From an uncultured Saprospiraceae bacterium (lineage in GTDB: Bacteria; Bacteroidota; Bacteroidia; Chitinophagales; Saprospiraceae), in the NCBI GenBank assembly GCA_937942405.1, contig CALDEN010000053.1, forward strand, positions 1 through 5,116: DNA of 5,116 nt. Reading direction: 5' to 3'. The position numbers and the translations under genes were made by a program. Under the pieces are notes generated by a model. That model saw nothing but the letters and a program-made list of their open reading frames with translations. It did not search any database and had not been told where the DNA came from. Shown here in pieces: positions 1 through 5,116 of this stretch. The number at the start of each line of letters is the position of its first letter. The first letter of the stretch is position 1.

Positions 1-1
1 T

Positions 2-109
2 AAATCTTTTGAAACGATGTCTATCGATATTCACACTATAGAAAACGGTAAGATACTTAAAGTGAATCATATCGAAGATTGGGCTACAGCTTTGAAGCAA
101 ATGAAATAA
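2..109 (+). CDS. SnoaL/NTF2-like ester cyclase family protein, C-terminal end (partial)
   Basis: This is the 3' end of a gene whose start lies before the window. The open frame begins at base 2 and gives 35 residues before a TAA stop at 107-109. The segment reads SIDIHTIENGKI, then a short strand, then HIEDWATALKQMK. This pattern, a strand ending D-I-H, an E-N/D-G-K-I turn, then H-x-E-D-W followed by a short amphipathic helix, is typical of the C-terminus of SnoaL-like polyketide cyclase/'ester cyclase' proteins of the NTF2-like cone fold. In that family the last strand and the HxEDW segment line the pocket. The substrate cannot be judged, because these folds serve many small-molecule enzymes and binding proteins. 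It lies 177 bp upstream of the next start, across an AT-rich spacer, so it is probably a separate transcription unit. The family call rests on a short stretch and is moderate. Confidence 0.55.
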   Translation, partial: KSFETMSIDIHTIENGKILKVNHIEDWATALKQMK

Positions 110-212
110 TAAATTTTAGCGGAAGTATTTAAATTTATCCTTTCATCACGATTATACCTGTCATTTCATACTTTCAGAATAAGCTTACATCAATATGTTT
201 AATTTTAATGTT

Positions 213-218
213 TATAAT
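213..218 (+). promoter_or_regulatory. Possible -10-like element (TATAAT) upstream of the bestrophin gene
   Basis: The spacer 110-286 is very AT-rich and contains no gene that I can support. A perfect TATAAT lies at 213-218, about 70 bp before the bestrophin start. No convincing -35 or Bacteroidota-type TTTG element sits at the right distance, and such hexamers are expected by chance in DNA this rich in A and T. The same spacer holds an AT-only inverted repeat just after the upstream stop (109-116 with 131-138), a TTTTAGA/TCTAAAA inverted repeat (237-243 with 266-272), and two copies of the palindrome TAAGCTTA (180-187 and 274-281). None of these can be assigned a function. Confidence 0.2.
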
Positions 219-286
219 GGTGTGATTATAAATTACTTTTAGAGATAATTTTAAATTAATTTTTTTCTAAAATTAAGCTTAGTACT

Positions 287-1318
287 ATGTTGGTAACAAG
301 AGATATTGATTACTTGACCTTGATCAAGGTGAGAGGTATGACCATGATTTGGTTATTGATCTTTATGGGGAGTATTGCTTTACTTTATTATTTTGAATTA
401 ATAAGTATTGAGATTCCTTGGCTTCCAGTTTCTGTGATAGGTACTGCTGTAGCTTTTTATGTAGGATTTAAAAACAATCAAGCATATGATCGAATGTGGG
501 AAGCTAGAAAAATATGGGGTGGAATTATCAACGATAGTCGTACCTGGGGTATGATGGTCGATGGCTACGTAACATCTTTATTTGATCAAAATAAAACAGG
601 AGCTTCAGAATTGCATGATATAAAAAAGAGGCTAATTTATAGACACATTGGTTGGTTGTATGCTCACCGGAGTCAGTTACTTATTCCCACCCCTTGGGAA
701 AAGAACAATCTTGAAAAATCTAATAAATCAGTAGACTTTGAAAAAGAGAAATTTGGAATCGGACTAGTAGCTGACGAAAAGTCCAGAACCGATTTAGATA
801 TTTACTTACCTGAAGCAGAGCATGATAGACTGATCTCTAACGCAAATACGGCTACTCAAATTATCAACGAGCAATCAAGAGACCTAACAAAATTGAGAGC
901 TCACGGTATTATAGATGATTTCCGTCATGTTGAATTAGAAAACTTACTTAGATCATTTTACACCTTACAGGGTAAAAATGAGCGAATTAAAAAATTTCCG
1001 CTACCTAGGCAATATGCACACATGAGTAGAATTTTTGTAGGTGTCTTTATATTACTATTGCCTTTTAGTATGATTCCGGAATTATTAAAATTGGGTGATT
1101 GGGCATTATGGATTTCTATTCCGCTAAGTGCCTTAATCGGATGGGTATATGTAATGATGGAGATTGTAGGAGAAAATACGGCTAACCCCTTCCAAGGACT
1201 AATTTATGATATACCGATGATGTCTTTATGCAGAACGATTGAAATTGATCTTCGGGAAATGCTAGGTGAAACAGAATTACCTCCTACTATAAAAGCTAAA
1301 AATGGAGTACTCATGTAA
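287..1318 (+). CDS. Bestrophin family (UPF0187/YneE-type) anion channel
   Basis: This is a 343-residue inner-membrane protein of the bacterial bestrophin family, relatives of which form pentameric ion channels. The N-terminal part has hydrophobic helices at about 20-36 and 46-61, followed directly by the family signature: N63, N64, Q65, A66, Y67, D68, R69, then W71-E72-A73-R74 and W78-G79. A long, charged, mostly helical cytoplasmic segment follows (about 100-240). It contains a hydrophilic, lysine/glutamate-rich stretch at about 137-185 that looks like a loop expansion. The C-terminal signature, G229-K-N-E-R-I then P238-L-P and Y243, precedes two further hydrophobic helices (about 247-266 and 272-292) and an E297-N-x-x-N-P-F segment matching the conserved end of the channel core. 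The ATG at 287 fits the family's usual short N-terminus before helix 1; no Shine-Dalgarno is visible. A ZIP transporter gene follows after 31 bp, probably in the same transcript. Bacterial homologues include cation-selective members, so ion preference is not certain. Confidence 0.9.
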   Translation: MLVTRDIDYLTLIKVRGMTMIWLLIFMGSIALLYYFELISIEIPWLPVSVIGTAVAFYVGFKNNQAYDRMWEARKIWGGIINDSRTWGMMVDGYVTSLFDQNKTGASELHDIKKRLIYRHIGWLYAHRSQLLIPTPWEKNNLEKSNKSVDFEKEKFGIGLVADEKSRTDLDIYLPEAEHDRLISNANTATQIINEQSRDLTKLRAHGIIDDFRHVELENLLRSFYTLQGKNERIKKFPLPRQYAHMSRIFVGVFILLLPFSMIPELLKLGDWALWISIPLSALIGWVYVMMEIVGENTANPFQGLIYDIPMMSLCRTIEIDLREMLGETELPPTIKAKNGVLM

Positions 1319-1349
1319 ATGTTTTATTCAATAACCTATATTCTAAAAT

Positions 1350-2057
1350 ATGCTTAATCAATTAATTGCATTTTCAATTTTATCAGGAATTACGGTTTTT
1401 ATTGGAGGGCTGCTAGCAAGATTTTTTAACCATCATGTTAAAGAGAGTCCCGTTAAATACGAAATTATTCATTTTTTGATATCGTTTGGTGCAGGTATAA
1501 TGCTCTCTGCTATTGCTCTAGTACTCGTTCCTCGAGGAATGGAAGACTTGGATTTAGTGCCTCTTATAATTACATTTATATCAGGGGCCGTACTTTTCAT
1601 GTTGATTGATGAAAAACTAGCGAAAAATGGAGGACAAACATCTACATTACTAGCAATGCTTATGGACTTTATTCCAGAATCCATCGCACTTGGAGCTTTG
1701 TTCGCTACAGATCTTAATGCAGCGATACTTTTAGCTATATTTATAGGTTTGCAAAATCTTCCCGAAGCATTTAACGCATATAGAGATTTAGTACAGAGTG
1801 GATGGTCCGTAAAAAGGACACTCGTAATATTCTTCTTTACAAGTTTTTTAGGATTAGGTGGAGCATTAATTGGACACTTTTTTCTAAGCGACCAGCCCAC
1901 AATAACGGCTTCTATGATGACTTTTTCTGCAGGTGGAATATTATACCTATTAATTCAAGATATAATACCTGAAGGGAAATTAGAAAATGATTATAAAATT
2001 TCTTTAGGTGCATCAATTGGTTTTTTGATAGGGATGATTGGGGAAAAGATCATTTAG
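1350..2057 (+). CDS. ZIP-family divalent metal transporter (divergent metal site)
   Basis: This is a 235-residue polytopic protein with about eight hydrophobic segments (roughly 4-24, 38-60, 68-86, 97-118, 122-142, 157-178, 186-203, 215-233), the ZIP topology and length. ZIP landmarks are visible. TM4 carries D106-F-I-P109-E110-S111, where classical members have H-N-x-P-E-G. TM5 carries Q135-N-L-P138-E139-A140, where they have (H/Q)-(N/D)-x-P-E-G. The segment S193-A-G-G-I then Q203-D-I-I-P-E208 matches the conserved late helix. The TM4 histidine is thus replaced by Asp and the next Asn by Phe, while both P-E pairs remain. The TM3-TM4 loop is short and not histidine-rich. ZIP proteins move Zn2+, Fe2+ and similar ions into the cytoplasm, but the altered ligands make the substrate uncertain. 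The PES-type variant of TM4 also occurs in a poorly characterised ZIP subfamily. It follows the bestrophin gene by 31 bp, probably in one operon; the stop is TAG. Confidence 0.82.
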   Translation: MLNQLIAFSILSGITVFIGGLLARFFNHHVKESPVKYEIIHFLISFGAGIMLSAIALVLVPRGMEDLDLVPLIITFISGAVLFMLIDEKLAKNGGQTSTLLAMLMDFIPESIALGALFATDLNAAILLAIFIGLQNLPEAFNAYRDLVQSGWSVKRTLVIFFFTSFLGLGGALIGHFFLSDQPTITASMMTFSAGGILYLLIQDIIPEGKLENDYKISLGASIGFLIGMIGEKII

Positions 2058-2159
2058 ACTTAGTGACCTTATAAAAGAGCTTTGAAATACTGCTGAGGGA
2101 ATATCTCTGGATTCAAGACAACCAGATTTCCGATTTTCACCCTGTTCCGTTCGTTTTTG

Positions 2160-2175
2160 ACCCTATTTCGAGGGT
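2160..2175 (+). repeat. Short inverted repeat, possible weak terminator after the ZIP gene
   Basis: ACCCT (2160-2164) and AGGGT (2171-2175) form a perfect 5-bp stem with a 6-base loop. The T-rich but interrupted sequence ATTATTTTAT follows. The stem is short and the U tract is poor, so it is at best a weak terminator. A second small inverted repeat in the same spacer, TCTGG (2106-2110) with CCAGA (2122-2126), has an 11-base loop and no T tract. I see no coding potential in the spacer 2058-2252. Confidence 0.25.
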
Positions 2176-2184
2176 ATTATTTTA

Positions 2185-2191
2185 TACTTTG
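2185..2191 (+). promoter_or_regulatory. Weak candidate Bacteroidota-type -7 element for the Rieske-ThDP operon
   Basis: TACTTTG at 2185-2191 resembles the Bacteroidota -7 consensus TAnnTTTG but is one base short. The nearest upstream TTTG (2156-2159) is about five bases too far for the usual spacing. If used, transcription would begin near 2198, so that the hairpin at 2203-2219 would stand at the extreme 5' end of the transcript. The match is imperfect and this is only a suggestion. Confidence 0.2.
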
Positions 2192-2202
2192 GGCTTAGAG
2201 GA

Positions 2203-2227
2203 ACAACGACTATCGTTGTGTTTTTTT
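2203..2227 (+). terminator. Candidate intrinsic terminator or leader hairpin just before the Rieske-ThDP gene
   Basis: ACAACGA (2203-2209) and TCGTTGT (2213-2219) form a perfect 7-bp stem around the 3-base loop CTA. A G at 2220 and then seven T's (2221-2227) follow. This is the best rho-independent terminator shape in the window and would end transcripts coming from the bestrophin-ZIP unit. Its position is odd: only 25 bp separate the T tract from the ATG at 2253, too little for a full promoter plus leader. Either the downstream promoter lies before or overlaps the hairpin, which would make it part of the 5' leader and possibly an attenuator, or the hairpin is not an efficient terminator. Confidence 0.5.
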
Positions 2228-2252
2228 ATTATCCTAAACGAATACGAGTGAA

Positions 2253-4199
2253 ATGACAAATGAAATAATTTGGCATAAAGTATTAGACAGTAAAGCAGAG
2301 CTAGAAGAAGGTCGGGTTATGACTGTAGCCGCTGGTCATAAAGATGTATGTCTTACCCATTATAAAGGAGAATATACTGCGGTCCAGAGTAAATGTCCTC
2401 ATCAGGGAGGCCCACTAGGCGAGGGATCTATAGAAAATGGTCAATTAAGATGTCCCTGGCATGGTTGGGATTTTTGCCCTCATGGAGGATCATCGGATGA
2501 TTTTGGAGATGGTCTAGAAACGTATGCACTTAAGATTGAAGATGATAAGGTATATGTCGGACTAGAGCCTGAGGCTGCTCACGAGCTTACCGTATCTGAT
2601 GTGATGATAGAGACTATGGTAAACTGGGGGGTTAATCGAGTATTCGGTATGGTAGGTCACTCTAATCTAGGAGTAGCAGATGCCATCAGAAGACAAGAGT
2701 TAAAAGGTAAACTTAAATTTATAGGTATCAGACATGAAGGAGCAGCAGCATTTGCAGCATCAGCATACGGTAAACTCACTGGTAAACCGGCAGCTTGTTT
2801 TGCCATTGCAGGACCGGGAAGTACCAATATGTTTACTGGTTTATGGGATGCGAAAGTAGATCGATCTCCGATAATAGCACTTACGGGGCAGGTTGCAACC
2901 CAAATTGTAGGAACAGGTAATTTTCAAGAAGTAGACCTTGTTAGAGCATTCCAAACAGTCGCTGATTTTAATCAGAGAGTTGAGTATCAAAGTAGACATG
3001 CCGAGCTTATGACTCTGGCCGTAAAACATGCCATTCTTAAAAGGGATGTTTCTCATCTTACCTTTCCTGATCAAGTCCAAGTAGAGCCAGCAAAAAATGC
3101 CCGAGCTCAGACACCTGATGGTAGGATCACGGCTTTGACCATAGCTCCACCTCAGGAACAGATAGACGCTGCAATAGACAAAATTTCAAAAGCCAAAAGA
3201 CCAATCATCGTCGTCGGTCATGGTGCTCGATTTGATATGGAGGCGATAATACTTTTGGCTGAAAAGCTAAACTGTCCAGTCATGACAACATTTAAAGGTA
3301 AAGGGCAGATCTCTGACACTCATCGTCTTGGTTGTGGCGTACTGGGGCGTAGTGGTACACCGATAGCATCCTACTTTATGAATGAGGCAGATCTTTTAAT
3401 CGTGGTCGGAGCATCATTTTCTAATCATACAGGCATCACTCCTAAAAAACCGATTATCCAGATTGATTTTGATCCGATGGCTATAGCCAAATTTCATAAA
3501 ATAGAGATAGCCGTTTACGGAGAGATATCACGGACGTTCGGCATATTAAACTATTCCAAAGGATTTCTATCGCAAGGCAAGGTAAATCAAACCAATGAAA
3601 TAGCAGTTAGGTGGGCCATCTGGCGGGCAGAGAAGCAACAGCGACTGACAGAGGACAGAGGTCAAGGCCTCAGTTCTATTGCAGTCTTCGATGAGTTATC
3701 TCAACAGGCCCCGGCAGATGCAGTAATGTGTGTAGATGTAGGGAATAATGCCTATTCATTTGGTAGATATTTTGAAGCTACAAGTCAGAGTTTTCTGATG
3801 TCAGGATACCTTGGTTCTATCGGATTCGCACTACCAGCATCGATAGGAGCTTGGGCAGCTGTAGGAGATACCCGTCCTATAATAGCAGTAGCAGGAGATG
3901 GTGGCTTATGCCAATATTTGGCAGACTTCTCTACATTGGTAAAGTATAACATGCATGTAAAATTGATCATTCTAAATAATAATGAATTAGGAAAAATAAG
4001 CAAAGAACAACGTGCTGGGGGATGGGATAAATGGGCAACAGATTTGGTCAATCCAGATTTTGCAAATTTTGCAGAAGGTTGCGGTGGTTTAGGTATTTCT
4101 GTTACGGAGCAGTCTCAATTAAAATCAGCAATGCAGCAGTTACTGGATTATAATGGACCTGGTTTATTAGAAATAAAAACGGATACTAAATTAATCTAA
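2253..4199 (+). CDS. Fusion of a Rieske [2Fe-2S] domain with a ThDP-dependent pyruvate oxidase-like enzyme
   Basis: This 648-residue soluble protein has two parts. Residues about 5-105 form a Rieske ferredoxin-type domain with C48-P-H50 and C67-P-W-H70, the CxH-X16-CxxH ligand set of a [2Fe-2S] cluster. Residues about 113-645 form a complete ThDP enzyme: an N-terminal Pyr domain with the activating glutamate E162 in R-H-E-G-A-A-A, G187-P-G-S, and F224-Q-E in the PoxB-like position; a central domain (about 303-435) of the kind that binds FAD in pyruvate oxidase; and a C-terminal PP domain with G521-S-I-G, G548-D-G and N575-N, the GDG-X24-NN metal/ThDP motif. I523 stands where pyruvate decarboxylases have Ile and oxidases usually Met. 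Pattern and spacing resemble PoxB most, but acetolactate synthase-like or other 2-oxoacid chemistry cannot be excluded. Unlike PoxB there is no C-terminal membrane-binding extension. Both domains lie in one uninterrupted frame, so the fusion is genuine in this sequence. The DNA is visibly less AT-rich than the upstream genes. A 12-bp gap to the next gene implies an operon. The product probably passes electrons from the ThDP/flavin site to its own Rieske centre (inference). Confidence 0.88.
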   Translation: MTNEIIWHKVLDSKAELEEGRVMTVAAGHKDVCLTHYKGEYTAVQSKCPHQGGPLGEGSIENGQLRCPWHGWDFCPHGGSSDDFGDGLETYALKIEDDKVYVGLEPEAAHELTVSDVMIETMVNWGVNRVFGMVGHSNLGVADAIRRQELKGKLKFIGIRHEGAAAFAASAYGKLTGKPAACFAIAGPGSTNMFTGLWDAKVDRSPIIALTGQVATQIVGTGNFQEVDLVRAFQTVADFNQRVEYQSRHAELMTLAVKHAILKRDVSHLTFPDQVQVEPAKNARAQTPDGRITALTIAPPQEQIDAAIDKISKAKRPIIVVGHGARFDMEAIILLAEKLNCPVMTTFKGKGQISDTHRLGCGVLGRSGTPIASYFMNEADLLIVVGASFSNHTGITPKKPIIQIDFDPMAIAKFHKIEIAVYGEISRTFGILNYSKGFLSQGKVNQTNEIAVRWAIWRAEKQQRLTEDRGQGLSSIAVFDELSQQAPADAVMCVDVGNNAYSFGRYFEATSQSFLMSGYLGSIGFALPASIGAWAAVGDTRPIIAVAGDGGLCQYLADFSTLVKYNMHVKLIILNNNELGKISKEQRAGGWDKWATDLVNPDFANFAEGCGGLGISVTEQSQLKSAMQQLLDYNGPGLLEIKTDTKLI

Positions 4200-4211
4200 A
4201 CCCCTTGTCAA

Positions 4212-4682
4212 ATGAACTATATGATATATGCAAAAATCCCACTGTGGGTAAACATAATGCAAGCGATCCTAATATTAATTATGTTGGGTCAGGTATATAT
4301 GTATTTCTTTAATCATGAAATATTAGCAACTACTGGTGTTAATGCAGATAGCGTTCCTATGCTTAATCTTGTCTATGAGATGGGGGCTAGGACTTTAGTT
4401 ATGGCACTTGTTTCTATTGTAGTTATGATATCTCAAGATCCAAAAGTATTCCTTGTAATCTTATTGATGAATATTTTAAGAGAAGGGTTTGAGACCATAA
4501 TAGATCCAATGTATCCTGTACTCAATGCACCGGGTTCGCCGACTGTAGATTTTTGGATTCACATAGCTATTCTTTTAATAGAGATAGCCGCATTTGTGAC
4601 AGTCTTCAAAATATGGCGGAGTTCGATCCAAAATAATAAAGATCAAAATTTAGACAGCTTATCAGCTTTTGGGCTGTCCTAA
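4212..4682 (+). CDS. Small four-helix membrane protein, function unknown
   Basis: I do not recognise this 156-residue protein. It has four hydrophobic segments at about 12-32, 55-74, 77-89 and 113-134, with a polar C-terminal tail (about 136-156) rich in N, Q, D and S. The loop after helix 1 (33-54) carries few charges. Between helices 3 and 4 lies a conserved-looking polar stretch, R90-E-G-F-E-T then D98-P-M-Y-P-V and P107-G-S-P, and helix 2 begins with E57-M-G-A-R60. No cluster or haem ligands stand out: there is no cysteine and only two histidines (H35 and H117). The general shape recalls small DoxX-like or DUF-type four-helix proteins, but I cannot name a family. It starts 12 bp after the Rieske-ThDP gene and ends 29 bp before the CDGSH gene, so it is almost certainly cotranscribed with both. 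It may serve as a membrane partner (inference). ATG 4221 is an alternative start three codons in. Confidence 0.8.
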   Translation: MNYMIYAKIPLWVNIMQAILILIMLGQVYMYFFNHEILATTGVNADSVPMLNLVYEMGARTLVMALVSIVVMISQDPKVFLVILLMNILREGFETIIDPMYPVLNAPGSPTVDFWIHIAILLIEIAAFVTVFKIWRSSIQNNKDQNLDSLSAFGLS

Positions 4683-4683
4683 C

Positions 4684-4700
4684 TTAATTTTTAAAATTAA
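4684..4700. repeat. A/T-only palindrome between the membrane protein and CDGSH genes
   Basis: TTAATTTT (4684-4691) and AAAATTAA (4693-4700) are exact inverted copies around a single T. The sequence is made of A and T only, has no room for a stable loop, and no T tract follows, so it is not a convincing terminator. It could be a protein-binding site or simply the product of local AT richness in the 29-bp gap between the genes. Confidence 0.25.
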
Positions 4701-4711
4701 AATAATACCAA

Positions 4712-5116
4712 ATGTCAAAACCGAAAATAGCAGGTAGAAAACCAGTCATGGTACAATTAGAAAAGGGAGAAGAAAAGTACTGGTGTGCTTGTGGATTAAG
4801 CAATGGTCAACCATATTGTGATGGATCTCATCGTACGACAGATATAAAACCTGTAAATTTTGTTGCCGAGGAGTCTGGAAATGCTGCACTATGTATGTGT
4901 AAGCAGACCAAAAACCCACCATACTGTGATGGTAGTCATGCTACATTAAGTGATAATGAAGGTAATGAAGAGCCGAAAGATATTGTCGAAAATACATTAT
5001 CTGGTTCGACAAGAGAGGAGCCGACACTAGCATATATAAAAGCTCTAGCCAGAGATGGACTGACTAAAACGGGGCACCATGGAGAGATGGGGGCAATGGG
5101 TGTACCGATCCCGGAC
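4712..5116 (+). CDS. Tandem CDGSH iron-sulfur domains fused to a glutamate synthase-type FMN domain (partial, 3' end missing)
   Basis: The frame is open from ATG 4712 to the window edge, giving 135 residues without a stop. Two CDGSH (mitoNEET-type) motifs are complete. The first has C25-x-C27, C36-D-G-S-H40; the second has C61-x-C63, C72-D-G-S-H76. Each fits CxC-X2-(S/T)-X3-P-x-CDGSH, the three-Cys one-His ligand set of a [2Fe-2S] cluster. After an acidic linker (about 80-105), the segment Y108-I-K-A-L-A-R then G121-H-H-G and G127-A-M-G-V-P matches the opening of the FMN-binding glutamate synthase-related family (GltB FMN-domain proteins). The full protein is therefore expected to be much longer. 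In glutamate synthase this domain reduces an imine intermediate with FMN and an Fe-S centre; stand-alone relatives are mostly of unknown substrate. CDGSH domains would provide electron transfer or redox sensing (inference). It follows the membrane protein gene by 29 bp in the same direction. Confidence 0.87.
   Translation, partial: MSKPKIAGRKPVMVQLEKGEEKYWCACGLSNGQPYCDGSHRTTDIKPVNFVAEESGNAALCMCKQTKNPPYCDGSHATLSDNEGNEEPKDIVENTLSGSTREEPTLAYIKALARDGLTKTGHHGEMGAMGVPIPD

Noticed and set aside
237..272. TTTTAGA/TCTAAAA inverted repeat before the bestrophin start, considered as a terminator or riboswitch
   Set aside because: The stem is almost entirely A/T with a 22-base loop and no following T tract; no riboswitch core is recognisable.
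180..281. Two copies of the palindrome TAAGCTTA about 94 bp apart upstream of the bestrophin gene
   Set aside because: The flanking bases do not match, and short palindromes are common in such AT-rich DNA, so there is no support for an operator pair or a mobile-element end.
1469..1900. A 143-codon open frame on the minus strand inside the ZIP gene
   Set aside because: It lies wholly opposite a clear ZIP protein and its translation has no recognisable family features; it is a shadow of the real gene.
2058..2202. The spacer after the ZIP gene, considered as a small gene, tRNA or structured RNA
   Set aside because: No open frame with protein-like composition, no tRNA arms or CCA-type end, and only 5-bp inverted repeats are visible.
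2253..2570. Possibility that the Rieske domain is a separate gene joined to the ThDP gene by a sequencing frameshift
   Set aside because: The frame is continuous, the linker at about residues 103-113 is short and ordinary, and there is no start codon with a plausible leader at the domain border; a genuine fusion is the simpler reading.
2841..3080. A 79-codon minus-strand open frame within the Rieske-ThDP gene
   Set aside because: It is antisense to the conserved Pyr domain, and its composition is not protein-like.
3785..4051. An 88-codon minus-strand open frame within the ThDP PP domain
   Set aside because: It is antisense to the GDG...NN motif region and is explained by the conserved coding strand.

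Overview
The window looks like a chromosomal segment from an AT-rich member of the Bacteroidota. This is an inference from low GC, the absence of Shine-Dalgarno motifs before the starts, mostly TAA stops, and protein sequences of that general flavour. It cannot be fixed more closely from sequence reading alone. Every gene lies on the + strand.

Layout. The window opens in the last 35 codons of a SnoaL/NTF2-like 'ester cyclase' type gene (2-109). An AT-rich spacer of about 180 bp follows, then a two-gene membrane transport unit: a bestrophin-family anion channel (287-1318) and, 31 bp later, a ZIP-family metal transporter with unusual metal-site residues (1350-2057). A 195-bp spacer (2058-2252) holds small inverted repeats. 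The best of these, a perfect 7-bp stem followed by seven T's, ends only 25 bp before the next start codon.

The second unit is the more interesting one. It begins with a 648-residue protein that joins an N-terminal Rieske [2Fe-2S] domain to a complete thiamine-diphosphate (ThDP) enzyme of the pyruvate oxidase/acetolactate synthase type (2253-4199). Twelve bp later comes a small four-helix membrane protein of unknown function (4212-4682). Twenty-nine bp after that starts a gene cut by the window edge (4712-5116), which encodes two CDGSH iron-sulfur motifs followed by the beginning of a glutamate-synthase-type FMN domain.

Working together (inference). Tight spacing and common direction suggest that the last three genes are one operon. 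Two of the products are fusions of an iron-sulfur electron-transfer module to a cofactor-dependent catalytic domain, with a membrane protein between them. A reasonable hypothesis is a redox pathway in which a 2-oxoacid (pyruvate-like) substrate is decarboxylated by the ThDP enzyme, with electrons leaving through the Rieske centre, and in which a CDGSH/FMN oxidoreductase carries out a linked step. The substrates and the electron acceptor are not visible in the sequence. I see no RNA gene, CRISPR array, insertion sequence or integrase.
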